Below, piece by piece: positions 43,721-54,675 of a DNA stretch of 64,000 nt. The notes under the pieces were generated by a model. The model was given only the letters and a program-made list of their open reading frames with translations, searched no databases and was not told the origin of the DNA. Positions within the stretch are counted from its first letter, which is position 1. Each line of letters opens with the position of its first letter. The position numbers and the translations under genes were made by a program. The DNA is from Siphonodentalium dalli (lineage: Eukaryota > Mollusca > Scaphopoda > Gadilida > Siphonodentaliidae), in NCBI GenBank assembly GCA_032622095.1, contig CP136064.1, forward strand, positions 170,758,310-170,822,309. The letters run 5' to 3'.

Positions 43721-44321
43721 ACGGCGCCAAGGACAGTTTGGTGGGGGTTGACGAAGCGTAGTGCGTTACAAGTCGGGGCATGTGAATGACATATACAAAA
43801 TTTGACATTCGCCATAAAACGTTTTGAGTTCATATGTTTTTATTTTTTAAAGATGCTCTATCTCTTCACGGTAACAATTCAAATACAAAATGTATATAGG
43901 AAACTTGTCACGAATGCACTTTTGCATCTCAAACAACTGTTACATATTGAAAGAATTTTTAAACATAGATGTTCTACCAAACCATAAATATAGAGTTTGA
44001 AATATAGCAATATTTATTCCCCAAATCATGACACAAAATTGTTCAAACATTATTTTCTATTGACACAAAATCCTGTTTAACAGGATTTCTGCGCTCAAAG
44101 TTATTGTTTTATATCATCAAGTCTACAGAAAAAGTTCAGGGAAGAGATACATGTCACATTTATATCACTGACAGGTTCAGTTCTTGTTGGTGTAACGCGT
44201 GACATGTGTTTAGAGATGCAAGTGACCGTGGATGTCATCTACATTTAGTGGCACCAAACATGTTTATAGACATAGACTCGACGTGTAATGTGGTGAGCTT
44301 TGAGCTGTTATTGGGGCATTG
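43331..44321. repeat. Microsatellites and unrecognised sequence
   Basis: Poly-C at 43551-43567, (TA)n at 43684-43718, and a TTTAAAGATGCTCTATCTCT scrap of the 34.3-kb element at 43847. No gene. This is the 3' flank region of the transposase inside the large transposon. Confidence 0.5.
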
Positions 44322-44625
44322 ATTCTCGAAAGACAAAACTGTAATACTTCAACAAATAGAGCACCTATATAGTTGATGAACATTGGCACAAGCCGTGAAG
44401 ATGTAAAACAAAAACGTATAAAGCTATCCAATTCTCCATTTGACTTGACGTTCATTAAAATATTACAAATTACATTCTCGAAAAACAAAACTGTAATACT
44501 TCACCAAATAGAGCACATATGGTTGATTAACAGTGGCACAAGCCGTAGAGATGTAAAACAAAAACGTTTAAAGCTATCCAATTCTCCATTTGACTTGACG
44601 TTCATTTATATATTACAAATTACAA
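44322..44625. repeat. 152-bp direct tandem duplication
   Basis: ATTCTCGAAA(G/A)ACAAAACTG starts at 44322 and 44474. Both units continue with CACAAGCCGT.GA.ATGTAAA and CTATCCAATTCTCCATTTGA. Lies between the transposase stop and the left end. Confidence 0.9.
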
Positions 44626-45611
44626 GCGTTAATGTCATGCACTTTACAATTCATATTTTTGAAGATTGGATTATTCCTCTTTGTTACATGTTATATTTGA
44701 AGTTTGCACGACACAATCTGATTGGTAGTGTACATGTAATCGCAGCTATCAACAGTTGTATAACCGGCGGTTTTTAAATGCAGGATCGACAAACTTTATA
44801 AATCAGGTACCAACATCTGAACCTGGCTATTGTTACGAAAATGATATGAAAATTGGCATAATTATCAAGCGACATTTAAATACCATGGGCATACATGTAG
44901 GTATATATATAGCAAATTGGAAGATATACATCACCGTCAATACTTATAACACGTGCACCGAACATAGAAATGTGTGGTACTGTTAATTTGATTTGAAGTT
45001 GGTCCTCCTGGAGAGACACTGCATTATAACAATATTGAATATTAAAGATGTATTCAGGGATACAGGATAATTATTAGGAAACCTTTTACATTTCTTTTAG
45101 AATAAAATGTATATTAATTAACATGTTGGAACAAGAAGTATATACGATATAGACGCTACTTTTTATAATAAACTTTCCATGCATTTATTTCATATAATAT
45201 AAGTTTCGATGTTTTAGAGGGATACCAAAATTAATAGTTAAGTTTTCAATATCAAAACTATATAAAACAACATGATTCTGGTGGTCAATACAATTTATTA
45301 GCGGCCCGACATAAATGATAAACAGCCCAACATCCTATTAGATAATAGGATGACGGGTTATTAATAATTTCTGAAGGGCAGCTAATAGAACCGTAATATT
45401 GCCCTCCAATTTTAAATTTATGTTATTGTAAGTGGAGTTCTAAACCCTGAATGCATCTTTATTTTCAAGTTTTGAAACAAATATTCAACGAATGAACACG
45501 TAACAACTAAATTTCAATAAACGAGTTAATGTTTTCAGAACCACATGGGCATATCCATATAATAATATAGCACATGATGGACTGCCGCATCGCCGATGCA
45601 TAGTTCACAAT
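44626..45611. other. Transposon interior downstream of the transposase gene
   Basis: Only a small palindrome (CATCCTATTAGATAATAGGA) at 45331-45352 stands out. No coding sequence was recognised. Confidence 0.4.
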
Positions 45612-48218
45612 TTAGTCGCACTCATCACATTTGAAGGTGACAGCTTCGTTCGCGTCGAATGATGTGCACATTTCATGGGCCCAACGCTTGCACGAGGAAC
45701 ACATGATCCATTGATCACCACCACGCGAATTGTGGTACCACTCGCTACATACCAAACATTGGCAGTCATCATCAGAACAGCTCCTTTGCTTCTTTTTCGG
45801 TGCCAGTTTCCTTTGATTCGATCTCTTTCTCTTCTTAGGCAGCGGTGACCTTTTCAAATTCGAAATTTCATGGGATATACCAATTGATGCTGGTGTTACA
45901 TCAGTTCGTGCATCAGACAATCGCTTTTCTGTGTCCGTCCGAATCCCATAAAACCTCCGCATTGATATATGCATAGTGTGATTGCTTTCAGGTACACTCG
46001 AACTTGGAGATACGTCATCGTGTGGTACATCCTCGCTCAGCGCATTCAGGTTGGTTGATGGTGTATCGTACTCTTCTTGTGTCGTCGGCTGCTCGCTTAT
46101 TTTAAGTTGGTTTGCTGGAGTCGTCGCGGCGCTTGTTGAAAATGTCCAAGTTTTCGGACTGTAACAATTGCAATGAGTGTTTATCCCGTCGTCAGAATGA
46201 TACTCACAATAGCAACTAAAGTTTCGACACTTGATCGTGCCTGTATTTGCTGAGAGATCAGGCCACACTTGGTGTAGAAGCATTGTCCCGGGGAATGCTT
46301 TGATGTCACCAGGAATCAAGCTAGATGTAGATTCTATATCAGACGGGGACACATTCACGAGATCTATGGTGGTGTCTGTTTTGTAAAGTTCCTCAAACAA
46401 AGTCCGGGCATCAGGCACATCAGTCCCATTTGCAACAATTTTATCGCCCATCCGCTTAATAGCAGCCCCAATTCCATCTGCTGGTCCTTTACCATGACCG
46501 CTTTCAAGGAAATTCCACGTAACATTCACGAATCCCAATTGTTGTGGAATTTCGCACATCAGAAACATCGCCGACTTGTTGCGATACTGAGATGATGGGC
46601 TGTCGCTAAGCAAGTGGAGATTTACAATTGCTGGATGTCTTTGTCTTACAAGTTGCAGGATAGGTTTAAGATGGGCCCAAACGGCAGATGAGTCATGGCA
46701 ATTGGAAGAGGATATGGTGGCGAATCCTTGAGGTGCAGATGCAGATGAATAAATTAACCCGGTATGCAGAGTAATTTGAGTCTGAGAAGCTCCGAAGTGA
46801 ACATCCGTAGTTTCTCTTGAATACTTTCCCTTCCAATTTTCGGAGAAATCAAAATGTAAGAGGACATCTTCAGCCGTAAGAGTTGCCTTGAGATCTTTGA
46901 TTGCAGTATACTGGTGGTACGTTCTGTATATATGTTTTCGTACCGTATCAATTGACCTGTTTACCTGTGCTACAAGGTATTTTAAAGAAGTGGATTTCTT
47001 CACTTTGCTTGATTTCTTGGTCGTCATCGAGCTTCCGTTACGAGCCTGGTATACGTGGTTGACCTTCTGCCACTCAAACCACTCAACTGTTTGCATTCCC
47101 ATTTCTTTCATTCTGATATTTTGTTTGTTCCGACATTTAGCACATAGTCCGTACATGCAATCCATGTTGTTGGTATTGCACACAATGGACGATATATACT
47201 CTTCTGGGTCGGATGTTTTTACTATCTTTTCCCGTTGTAACTTTTCCAAACAAAGCCGAAAGTTCTCACATTTTACACACACACATACATCTCGGTCTCG
47301 AATGGTTGGCCTACGTATGTTGGCTGGCCTTGTCTTGCAGAAGTACGACAGCGATACTTTTCTGTTCGCTTCCATATTATATTTGCGGTTTAACATCTTC
47401 ATTGTGTGCAGAAGAAACCGCAACTGTACTGTGCCTTTGCCATGTTTCTTACAAGCAGATATTCTTGAATTATCGTCACGCTCCAGGAAGGTCCTTACAG
47501 AGTCTCGCATCTGCTGGCATTTCTCTTTCAGACGCATTCTCTTTGTTGGTGGCTTCTGCATACGTCTGCTTGCCCCCAGTTCCGTTCGTGTCATGCGCTG
47601 CAGCTTGTACTTCTTCAAAATCCCGGCACTTATGGACTTCAGGAGGCTTCCTTTTGGGCCCTTGTCTAGTCTGGCGACGTCGCTGACGAGTGCATGATGA
47701 AAGTTTAACTTCCTTTTGACAGCGGCGTTCTTCTGCAACCTGGAACATGCAGAACCCAGAAGTTGCCTAGTCATACTTTTAGGTGACTTCACCGGACATT
47801 TCTTGTTCATCCTCTGACAGCGTTTCCTCAGTCGCTCTATCGTTCTGTTTTTCTCCTTTACTTCGTTCTCTAATTTTGCCACAGCCCTATATACCTTTGC
47901 GTGCTCGATGTTCTTCAGTTTTGGTCTTCCTCTTCCTTTTCCACTCTCCGGTGTTACTATTATAGATTCTGACCTCTTGTGGTTCACACGATACTTTTTG
48001 GAATTATCTCGCCATTGCCGACGTTGACCTCTTCTGCCTCTCTCAGTTCTGTCTTCAATTGGTGTCACACGTGAATCTCTCTTCTCTTTTCTCAGCTGAT
48101 ATCTTCTTTTTTGCTTTGCCAAATATGCCGCATGCTTTTCTGGATCTTCCTTTAGTCTTTCCATATACCGTCGATGTCGTTCCGCAGATGGTGTTATTTT
48201 CTGTTTCTTTGGTGGCAT
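45612..48218 (-). CDS. Putative DDE-type transposase with C-terminal PHD-like finger
   Basis: 868 residues from the ATG at 48218. Upstream on the minus strand TTGTCGTTCCAG abuts this ATG and looks like a splice acceptor; nine earlier in-frame codons are therefore probably 5' intron. Order: basic region (12-80) with repeated Arg/Lys helices and a predicted coiled coil (about 110-135); Cys cluster (Cys312, 314, 317, 323, 347, 354, 359, 362) that may bind zinc; a catalytic-like block with Asp457 (LLHFDFSENW), Asp539 (LLSDSPSSQYRN) and Glu572 (WNFLESGHGKGPADG), suggesting a D-D-E RNase H-fold transposase; Cys-rich CRNFSCYCEYH at about 664-674; Lys/Arg nuclear signal (about 793-811); PHD-like C4HC3 finger (819-867). 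It is the only long gene in the 10.6-kb element and has no internal stops, so the copy may be recent. I recognise the type from unnamed animal proteins, not a named family. Confidence 0.72.
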   Translation of the reverse strand: MPPKKQKITPSAERHRRYMERLKEDPEKHAAYLAKQKRRYQLRKEKRDSRVTPIEDRTERGRRGQRRQWRDNSKKYRVNHKRSESIIVTPESGKGRGRPKLKNIEHAKVYRAVAKLENEVKEKNRTIERLRKRCQRMNKKCPVKSPKSMTRQLLGSACSRLQKNAAVKRKLNFHHALVSDVARLDKGPKGSLLKSISAGILKKYKLQRMTRTELGASRRMQKPPTKRMRLKEKCQQMRDSVRTFLERDDNSRISACKKHGKGTVQLRFLLHTMKMLNRKYNMEANRKVSLSYFCKTRPANIRRPTIRDRDVCVCVKCENFRLCLEKLQREKIVKTSDPEEYISSIVCNTNNMDCMYGLCAKCRNKQNIRMKEMGMQTVEWFEWQKVNHVYQARNGSSMTTKKSSKVKKSTSLKYLVAQVNRSIDTVRKHIYRTYHQYTAIKDLKATLTAEDVLLHFDFSENWKGKYSRETTDVHFGASQTQITLHTGLIYSSASAPQGFATISSSNCHDSSAVWAHLKPILQLVRQRHPAIVNLHLLSDSPSSQYRNKSAMFLMCEIPQQLGFVNVTWNFLESGHGKGPADGIGAAIKRMGDKIVANGTDVPDARTLFEELYKTDTTIDLVNVSPSDIESTSSLIPGDIKAFPGTMLLHQVWPDLSANTGTIKCRNFSCYCEYHSDDGINTHCNCYSPKTWTFSTSAATTPANQLKISEQPTTQEEYDTPSTNLNALSEDVPHDDVSPSSSVPESNHTMHISMRRFYGIRTDTEKRLSDARTDVTPASIGISHEISNLKRSPLPKKRKRSNQRKLAPKKKQRSCSDDDCQCLVCSEWYHNSRGGDQWIMCSSCKRWAHEMCTSFDANEAVTFKCDECD

Positions 48219-48536
48219 CTGGAACGACAAGAAACACAACATCAATTAAGACAAAGCTCTTATAAACGAATTCATGTCCCCCAATGCCACCACCAAAGAA
48301 AGTTTTAGATGACAATTGTGATCAATATAATATTTAATCTTCGAAATTATAAACACTACACCCGATGAATAAATACCCGGATTGCAGTATAGCGCACACA
48401 TATTCCAACTCCATATGTTCACTAAAACTGTCAGTCTTGATGACAGTCGTTGGTCATTATAAATAAATATAAGCAACTGCTTATATTTAATTATAATGGG
48501 CAGCGATTGTGAATAAAGATGAATAATCCGAACCAA
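48219..48536. other. 5' side of the transposase gene
   Basis: The candidate acceptor next to 48218 implies a 5' untranslated exon further right. No clear promoter was seen. Short overlapping frames here have no domain. Confidence 0.35.
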
Positions 48537-48614
48537 CGCTCGCAAATTACTATTTCCTTGAATTCGGGGGGGGGGGGGGTAATTTGATTCGAGTCGAGGA
48601 ACCCACCCATTAAA

Positions 48615-48655
<41 letters not shown>

Positions 48656-48990
48656 AGATATCGATTTTTGAAATCTAATATTTTTCACCACCAATAATTT
48701 TTAGTGCCCCAATAAAAGTCGTCTATGGATAACTGTAGCTTATAATTAAGTGACTTTTTTGTCAGTTTGTTTTTATCGTCGTTCTAGTCGTTGTCAATTT
48801 TACGGGTGGAGGAAAGACCACGCAAAGGCTTAATTTCACCGAGAAATCGTCCCATAATAATTTTAATTTGATTATAACAAGCACCATTCTGATAACCGAA
48901 GGGCATTTAAAAAAAACTCTTGATGTTGTTGTTGTTGGAATCTGATGAGATGGGGACTATCGAATCGGATTTAGTACTATTAAGACTTAA
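48537..48990. mobile_element. Diverged 'TTCGAGTCGAGGAACCCACC' fold-back copy with (GA)n
   Basis: TAATTTGATTCGAGTCGAGG and CACCCATTAAAACTCAGAG at the left; GTTGTTGTTGGAATCTGATG and GATGGGGACTATCGAATCGG at the right, as in 31138-31614. (GA)n at 48619-48654 and a G run at 48567-48580. Confidence 0.6.
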
Positions 48991-49081
48991 TTATGTGATA
49001 GGTGCATTGCCTAAAAAAATAAATAAGTGGAAATTCGAATCATGTATAGCAAGGTAGACCATGTCATGAAACTCTGCTCTG

Positions 49082-49530
49082 GCTAACGCCCGTAGAGATC
49101 ATATTCCACCAGTACAAAACCTTGGAACTTTTTGAAGTTTCGATAGGGAACATTATAAAGTTGAAAACATAACGCGGGAAATATGTTTCTTAGTTATTTG
49201 TGCCTTACAAATGTAATTCAATGTAGGTGGATGTCCCAACTCGAAATGAATTTGTGAGCAATTTTGTTTTGCGTCGCTTACAATTGTGGACTTTTTCCTG
49301 GGTAATTAATTCAACTTTTTTTGCTATATCGGCTCACAAAAGTCACAGAAATACATGTAATTCGGAGTTGGGAAATTCACCTGCAGTGAAGTACATACTC
49401 AAGGAACAGATAAGTAATAGATATATTCCCCATGTTATTTTTTTTTTTTAATTTATATGGTTCCCTTTCAAAACAAAAATATGATCTTTACGGGCGTTAG
49501 CAGATTATATATTTATGGCATGACCTAGTA
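49082..49530. mobile_element. Fold-back element, second copy of the 39.5-kb family
   Basis: GCTAACGCCCGTAGAGATCA and TATTCCACCAG.ACAAAACCTT, then the inverse AAAATATGATCTTTACGGGC near 49475-49500. Same order and orientation as 39497-40000. Confidence 0.65.
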
Positions 49531-49689
49531 GCGAGTATTAACCATTTAGTTTAAATCATCGGCCAACCCCAAAGTTATTGAATGAATATATACAATACAA
49601 GTATGTTACACTTCAGACCATAAGGTCAGCGCTATATCCAGACCAATAAAAACATGACGCCAATCAATACCGGAAGAAAAAAAAATCTC

Positions 49690-49795
49690 ACTCATTCCGA
49701 GTCGCGAACCCCTGTCCGTGTCGGAATGAAACACACAAAACGAATTCATAACGTTCACACCATTCGGCTACAGAGACGTTACGTTATTAACGTTC
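49690..49795 (-). repeat. tRNA-like module 1 (SINE head or pol III promoter relic)
   Basis: On the minus strand CTGTAGCCGAATGGTGTGAA matches an A box (TRGCNNARYGG) and CAGGGGTTCGCGACTC is B-box-like. The arms do not fold into a clean tRNA, so it is not called as a tRNA gene. Confidence 0.45.
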
Positions 49796-50147
49796 CATTT
49801 AGAAATATGTTGAAGCTTTCGAGGTGTCGGAATCTAATTTCTAATATCAACGAATGCCCTCGATTTAAGTCTCTGGAGTTATATTCGAGCACAATCTCTT
49901 TGCTTATTCATTTCCTAGCAATTTGACACAGGTAGCGGAATTAAGTGGGGAAAAGTACTTGTAATCAAATAATACAAATTAATTTACAATACATTTATAC
50001 ACAATGCGTTATAACTTGCAGTTGCAATGTTACATACATGTAACGCATGACCAATCGGTTATCACAAACGTCAAAGAAATTTACAAAGTGGCAAACAATA
50101 TTTATATAAAAAAAAAAATTAAAAAAACTTTTTAAATACAGTCAGCG

Positions 50148-50240
50148 GGATCGAACCCTTCAGCGTGACGTAACAAGCATTTGTTAACGTAAGATATCCG
50201 TAACGCTTTACGCATTGGGCTACAGGAGACGTTGATAGCT
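50148..50240 (-). repeat. tRNA-like module 2
   Basis: Minus strand: CTGTAGCCCAATGCGTAAAG (A-box-like) and GAAGGGTTCGATCCCGC (strong B box). The acceptor and anticodon arms are poor. Confidence 0.5.
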
Positions 50241-50835
50241 ACTCACAATTCTAATACATTTGGTTTCTAAATTATAATAATTTTTGTTTTGGATGCTGCA
50301 AGCAGAAGTTAGTGTTTTATATTATTTTTCGAATTAGAATGAAAACTGGCTACTAGTATAGGGTGTGGGATGGGAGGGGACGGATTTTTCGATGATTTCA
50401 ATCAATTTCTGTTTTGGGAATTGACGGAAATTATGTTTCTGGAATTATATCGTTTTAATTCGCTTAAAATAAATAACTATGATTTTAATCTCTTGTATGT
50501 CTTTCTAACTTCTAATAATGCAGTGTTCAACCAACTAGCAAAACTGTATAAATTAGTATAAAGTACGAGCACCAGTACTACAGCATCAGTCTAGAAGACC
50601 TGATCTAGCAGACGACGTACGACAAATTAAATTCACTAAATTATATTTTGTTCTAATAAGCCAAAATGTTTTTGTGCTGCTTCTCTGTCTATATTTAGTA
50701 ATAAACTATCTACTTACCTTGTCGTTCTGTGATATCTTGGATATTCTTCTTTCAAAATGATAATTAAGTAAGCTCTTATTATTAAAATACAGAGATAACG
50801 TATAGATGGCGCTTATCGTACTGCACCAGTTCCAG
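50241..50835. other. Transposon interior, nothing recognised
   Basis: AT-rich, with no domain-bearing frame. Confidence 0.35.
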
Positions 50836-50837
50836 GA

Positions 50838-50908
50838 CATATACTGCAGCCGTGGTTTGGTGTGTAGCAGTACACAGGTGGACTGAGTTCGATTCTCACT
50901 TTAGGATT
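50838..50908 (+). repeat. tRNA-like module on the plus strand
   Basis: CCGTGGTTTGGTGTGTAGCA followed by GACTGAGTTCGATTCTCAC, which is B-box-like with a matching T stem. The rest is degenerate. Confidence 0.35.
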
Positions 50909-51204
50909 TTTTAATTTTTATTATTTATTTTTATGTGCGATGTTGATATTTAATTTTTGTTAGCGAGATTTAAATTATGTTCGATTACAATACGTAATAA
51001 AAATAACACAAATACGGATACATGAACCATATTAGTTTTGAATCAACTCACTCTAGTCCAGTTGACTGTTGAGACTGACGCTGATACTAATGTTTTAATT
51101 ATTAGATTAATAAATAAAAACGAAAACATAAATATTGCTGCTCTTTATTATTAAATTCAAATTGTTGAATATAAAAAAGGAAAAAAATACTACTAAAAAA
51201 ACCC

Positions 51205-51290
51205 GAAAGCAGGATCGAACCCTCGACGCTAACAAAAGCGTAGCGTAACGTAGCGTTTGAACATTACGCATTGATCTACTGAAAGCTTCA
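51205..51290 (-). repeat. tRNA-like module 3
   Basis: Minus strand: CAGTAGATCAATGCGTAATG (A-box-like) and TCGAGGGTTCGATCCTGC (B box). Same strand and similar layout to modules 1 and 2. Confidence 0.48.
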
Positions 51291-51483
51291 GTAAGTTGGA
51301 CTCAAATTTTTGCATCTAGGCCTATCACTACGAATTGCCTACTTCAGGTATAAATTGTATACAGAAGCACTAAAACTAATCACTATGTCATATTTGTTCT
51401 TGTTATATACACACAGAGCATCCCTTAACATGTTTTATGTGTTAGATAGTTTCTGTGTCTCTGGATGTTTAAAAATTAAAATG

Positions 51484-51870
51484 GCGTCATTACCCAAACA
51501 GAAGGAGCGTTTGGGTAATGACGATTTTCGTTTCAGTGCGCTCTTATATTTTGAATATCCATCACATATGATAATGAACTAGTTTATGAACGAACAACCA
51601 CTGTGTGCTTTCGAAAAACATTTTAATCGATCACCTACTGCGCGTAACGTTCAAATGGTCTGCGTTTGTGTAATGACGCTGAATAAACCTACGGTAGCGA
51701 TTTCGAGTTTCAAAGGCTGATTTTGAAAAATATTCAAGGAAACATATCCTGGGTTCATTCTTTCTAGATATAAAAGGATATTCACTCCACGATGCAACCA
51801 TAGATGGGATCAAGCGATGTTTCTGGTGAAAATATCAGCCGTCTTTACCGTGTGTTTGGGTAATGATTCT
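51484..51870. repeat. Right subterminal GTTTGGGTAATGACG cluster
   Basis: CGTCATTACCCAAAC at 51485, GCGTTTGGGTAATGACG at 51507, GCGTTTGTGTAATGACGC at 51662 and TGTTTGGGTAATGATT at 51853. The same word as in the left cluster, within 0.8 kb of the right end. Confidence 0.8.
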
Positions 51871-52265
51871 ATATAATGGGACATGCTTTTGTAAGACCGC
51901 ACATGCTTTCCACTGAATAAATATATAATTTCATTATAAAATACGAATTGCATGGCGTTCAGTGCAAAATTCCACATAAGAATAGTAATTGGTTTGAAGA
52001 TAAATCGTTCGGTGGCGAATGGGAAAAATCAGGGAAGTTGAATGCCTTTGATTTGGGACATACTGTTTCGGGTACATTGCCTATTATATACACATAAAAT
52101 ATATGTTGTCACACGTCGCTACTAAACTCGGAATATCTCTAATTAATGCCTGTATCGTGAGCTACAAGATCATTACCATCACTTTTATGTATGGTGGCCA
52201 TTGTTTTTCATAGGATGAACTAATAACGCAGGACATGGGTTTGCTCGTTTACGGGAGAATCACCC

Positions 52266-52520
52266 AAGTGTGCGTTCACACGCTGAGGATTTGTTGTATA
52301 TAAGTGTGCGTTCACACGCTGAGGATTTGTTGTATATGTAAGGGTGCGTTCACACGCTGATGATTTGTTGTATATATGTAAGGGTACGTTCACATGCTGA
52401 CGGATTTGTTGTATATGTAAGGGTGCGTTCACACGCTGAGGATGTGTTGTATATGTAAGGGTACGTTCACACGCTGAGGATTTGTTGTATATGTAATGGT
52501 ACGTTCACACGCTGACAGGT
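52266..52520. repeat. 38-bp minisatellite, right part
   Basis: It resumes with AAGTGTGCGTTCACACGCTG directly after the transposon end, about 6-7 units. It includes the variant pair CTGATGATTTG / CATGCTGACGGATTTG also seen at 41508-41560. Confidence 0.95.
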
Positions 52521-53927
52521 TTGCCTGGTATTATTGCGGGCAATTCGTCGTAGATGGCTTTTCCGTTTTAACGTTTACCACATGCTCAATGAGATCTCTG
52601 CAATACTTAAGTTACTATGCAACTGTCACTTGCCAGATATTAGTCTTCAGATATTTGGCAAAAATCAGCCTTGCACTCTAATACATGTACGCGATAAAAC
52701 AATCAGACACATATCCTGTATTGGAATTCCAACATATATAAATTCAGTGCTGGTTAAAACACAAACTCCACAGATATTGCAGTACTCAGTCTGGAGAATT
52801 TGGGGGGGGGGGGTTGCATTACAACCAGCAGACAATACGTCGGTGTTAACCAATCACAACATCTACTTGCAAAGTGATGCAGCAATTCATGCGATTTTCG
52901 GTATATTCTTCCTATTCTGTTACTCGATTAGACACTACACCTTGATTATATACATCTAGATTATGATTGAAGCATGATTGTATACACTATTTGTCACATA
53001 TTTTCTCCATCTACTTCATAAATTACTAAATTTTATCACATAAATAATTAGCCCATAAAACCCGCCTCATATTTTTTAGTAAAACACGCGTGTATTTTCG
53101 GCACGCGCAGTGACGTAAGATCTTAACGCAATGATATCGATTAATGTTATTATGTCCCGACCCTCCCGACACCGTGTGAGATAGCTGAGTTATATTTCCA
53201 TGTCTCACACCACACGTGACCAGCTGTATCACCCTACCCACGTTACCACTTTATGTACATATTTGATTAAGAGTCGGAACTATGTTAATAATCCGTTACA
53301 ATGTTTTGTGTCAACTAAAACAATGGCGACCATCAAGTTACACTTCACGTTACAGCTAAATAAATACGGACGAATTCGTGGACGCTAATACAAATGGAGA
53401 TATGCCCCCAACATGTTAAAACTTAAACACGGATAACCCTAATATAGGATCACTTGCAAACGCAGAGTTGCACAACATAAACGACCAATTGTGCGAACAC
53501 ATTCCATCAAACGGAAGACCCCAAATCGAAATTGCCATTACTTGTACATTTCGTAACACGTACAATATATAATTGTCATCGTTACAATAAATCGTCGAAC
53601 TAACATTAAATTTTGTTTGTCATACATAAACACGTTTCCGTTTCTAATGGTACCGATATAGACGTTTCCCATTACAGATCATTACAAACACGATTAGTCT
53701 AGTTGTATATACTTCATATGAATACCCGCGTTTCTCGGAATCTGTGCATGTGCGACGATGCATGACGTATTTGTCGCTTTCACAAGCCCACGTCGATTTC
53801 ATTCTAACGTATTAATCCTGAGCGCACGACTGACGCTCTTTGTTTATATAGTATAAACTTTTGGTATATACGGTATATACCGTTATTATCCAAGATGATC
53901 ACGAATATCACGATTTCTCCCCAGCTG
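52521..53927. other. No recognised gene or repeat
   Basis: Short chance frames only. A G run is at 52801-52813. Confidence 0.4.
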
Positions 53928-54675
53928 TACAGCCACAGTCACACTCAGGCCGGCGCTTGCATTGCGCTGCAAAAGTATCAAAGCGCCCATCTAAACGCAC
54001 TAAGGTCTCCAAGAACCGATTGGTGACGCAGTGGACACTGCATGGCTAGGACGGGAGAGGGTCCCCATGGTCGCACATAGGCACCAGAGCGCCGCTCTTG
54101 TTTTGTGCATGAGGCTCTGCTTTCTGACCAAGGCGTAGTAAGCTTACTGCAGTTGCAGAGGAATTCTTGCTGCGACCACGAGTAGCTTGTATCCGTCCTT
54201 GCTACGTCAACGGGGCGCTCATGTTGTTCGCTTGACGCTGTCTGAGCGCCGCGCTTGTTTTGTGCATGCACAAAACAAGTTGTGTATGCACAAAACAAGC
54301 GCAGAGTCTCGGCGTTCTGACAAGGCGTAGTAAGCTTACTGCAGTTGCAGAGGAATTCTTGCTGCGACCACGAGTAGCTTGGATCCGTCCTTGCTACGTC
54401 AACGGGGCGCTCATGTCGTTCGCATTGCGCTGTCGTGGCGACGGTACTGCGCCTGGTAAGAACGACGAACCTCTGCGCTTGTTTTGTGCATGCACAAAAC
54501 AAGCGCGGCGCTCTGGTGCTCAGTGGCGATCACGGGGACTCTCTCCCGTCCTAGCCAGTGTCAACTGCGTCACCAAATCGGTTCTTGGATACCTTAGTGC
54601 ACTTTGCTTGGCGCTTGATAATTTTTCAGCGCAATGCAAGCGCCGGCCTGATCGCAGCAGAATGTGACAGTGGTT
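53928..54675. mobile_element. ~745-bp fold-back sub-element with internal duplication
   Basis: It shares the GCCGGCGCTTGCATTGCGCT terminus with the larger element and ends GAATGTGACAGTGG. It contains a direct repeat of about 190 bases (AAGGCGTAGTAAGCTTACTG to GGGGCGCTCATG at 54131 and 54320) and repeated GCTTGTTTTGTGCATGCACA hairpins. GC content is much higher than its surroundings. Confidence 0.7.

Larger units (their letters stand above)
41648..52265. mobile_element. 10.6-kb DNA transposon, AAGT target duplication (Sola-like candidate)
   Basis: The left end GGGTGATTCTACGGTAAACG and the right end (read inward) GGGTGATTCTCCCGTAAACG continue into GAGCAAAC and ATGTCC on both sides, an inverted terminus of about 36 bases with few mismatches. 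AAGT at 41644-41647 repeats at 52266-52269. The element sits inside one 38-bp minisatellite. It encodes one large protein on the minus strand (45612-48218), and GTTTGGGTAATGACG words cluster within 0.9 kb of each end. A 4-bp duplication is known for Sola elements; other superfamilies are not excluded. Several smaller repeats lie within it. Confidence 0.85.

Noticed and set aside
43480-43833. 117-codon minus-strand frame
   Set aside because: It runs through poly-C and (TA)n tracts, giving Gly and Ile-Tyr runs; low-complexity artefact.
46888-47697. 269-codon plus-strand open frame
   Set aside because: It lies antisense to the transposase-like gene, has no domain, and the opposite strand explains the lack of stops.
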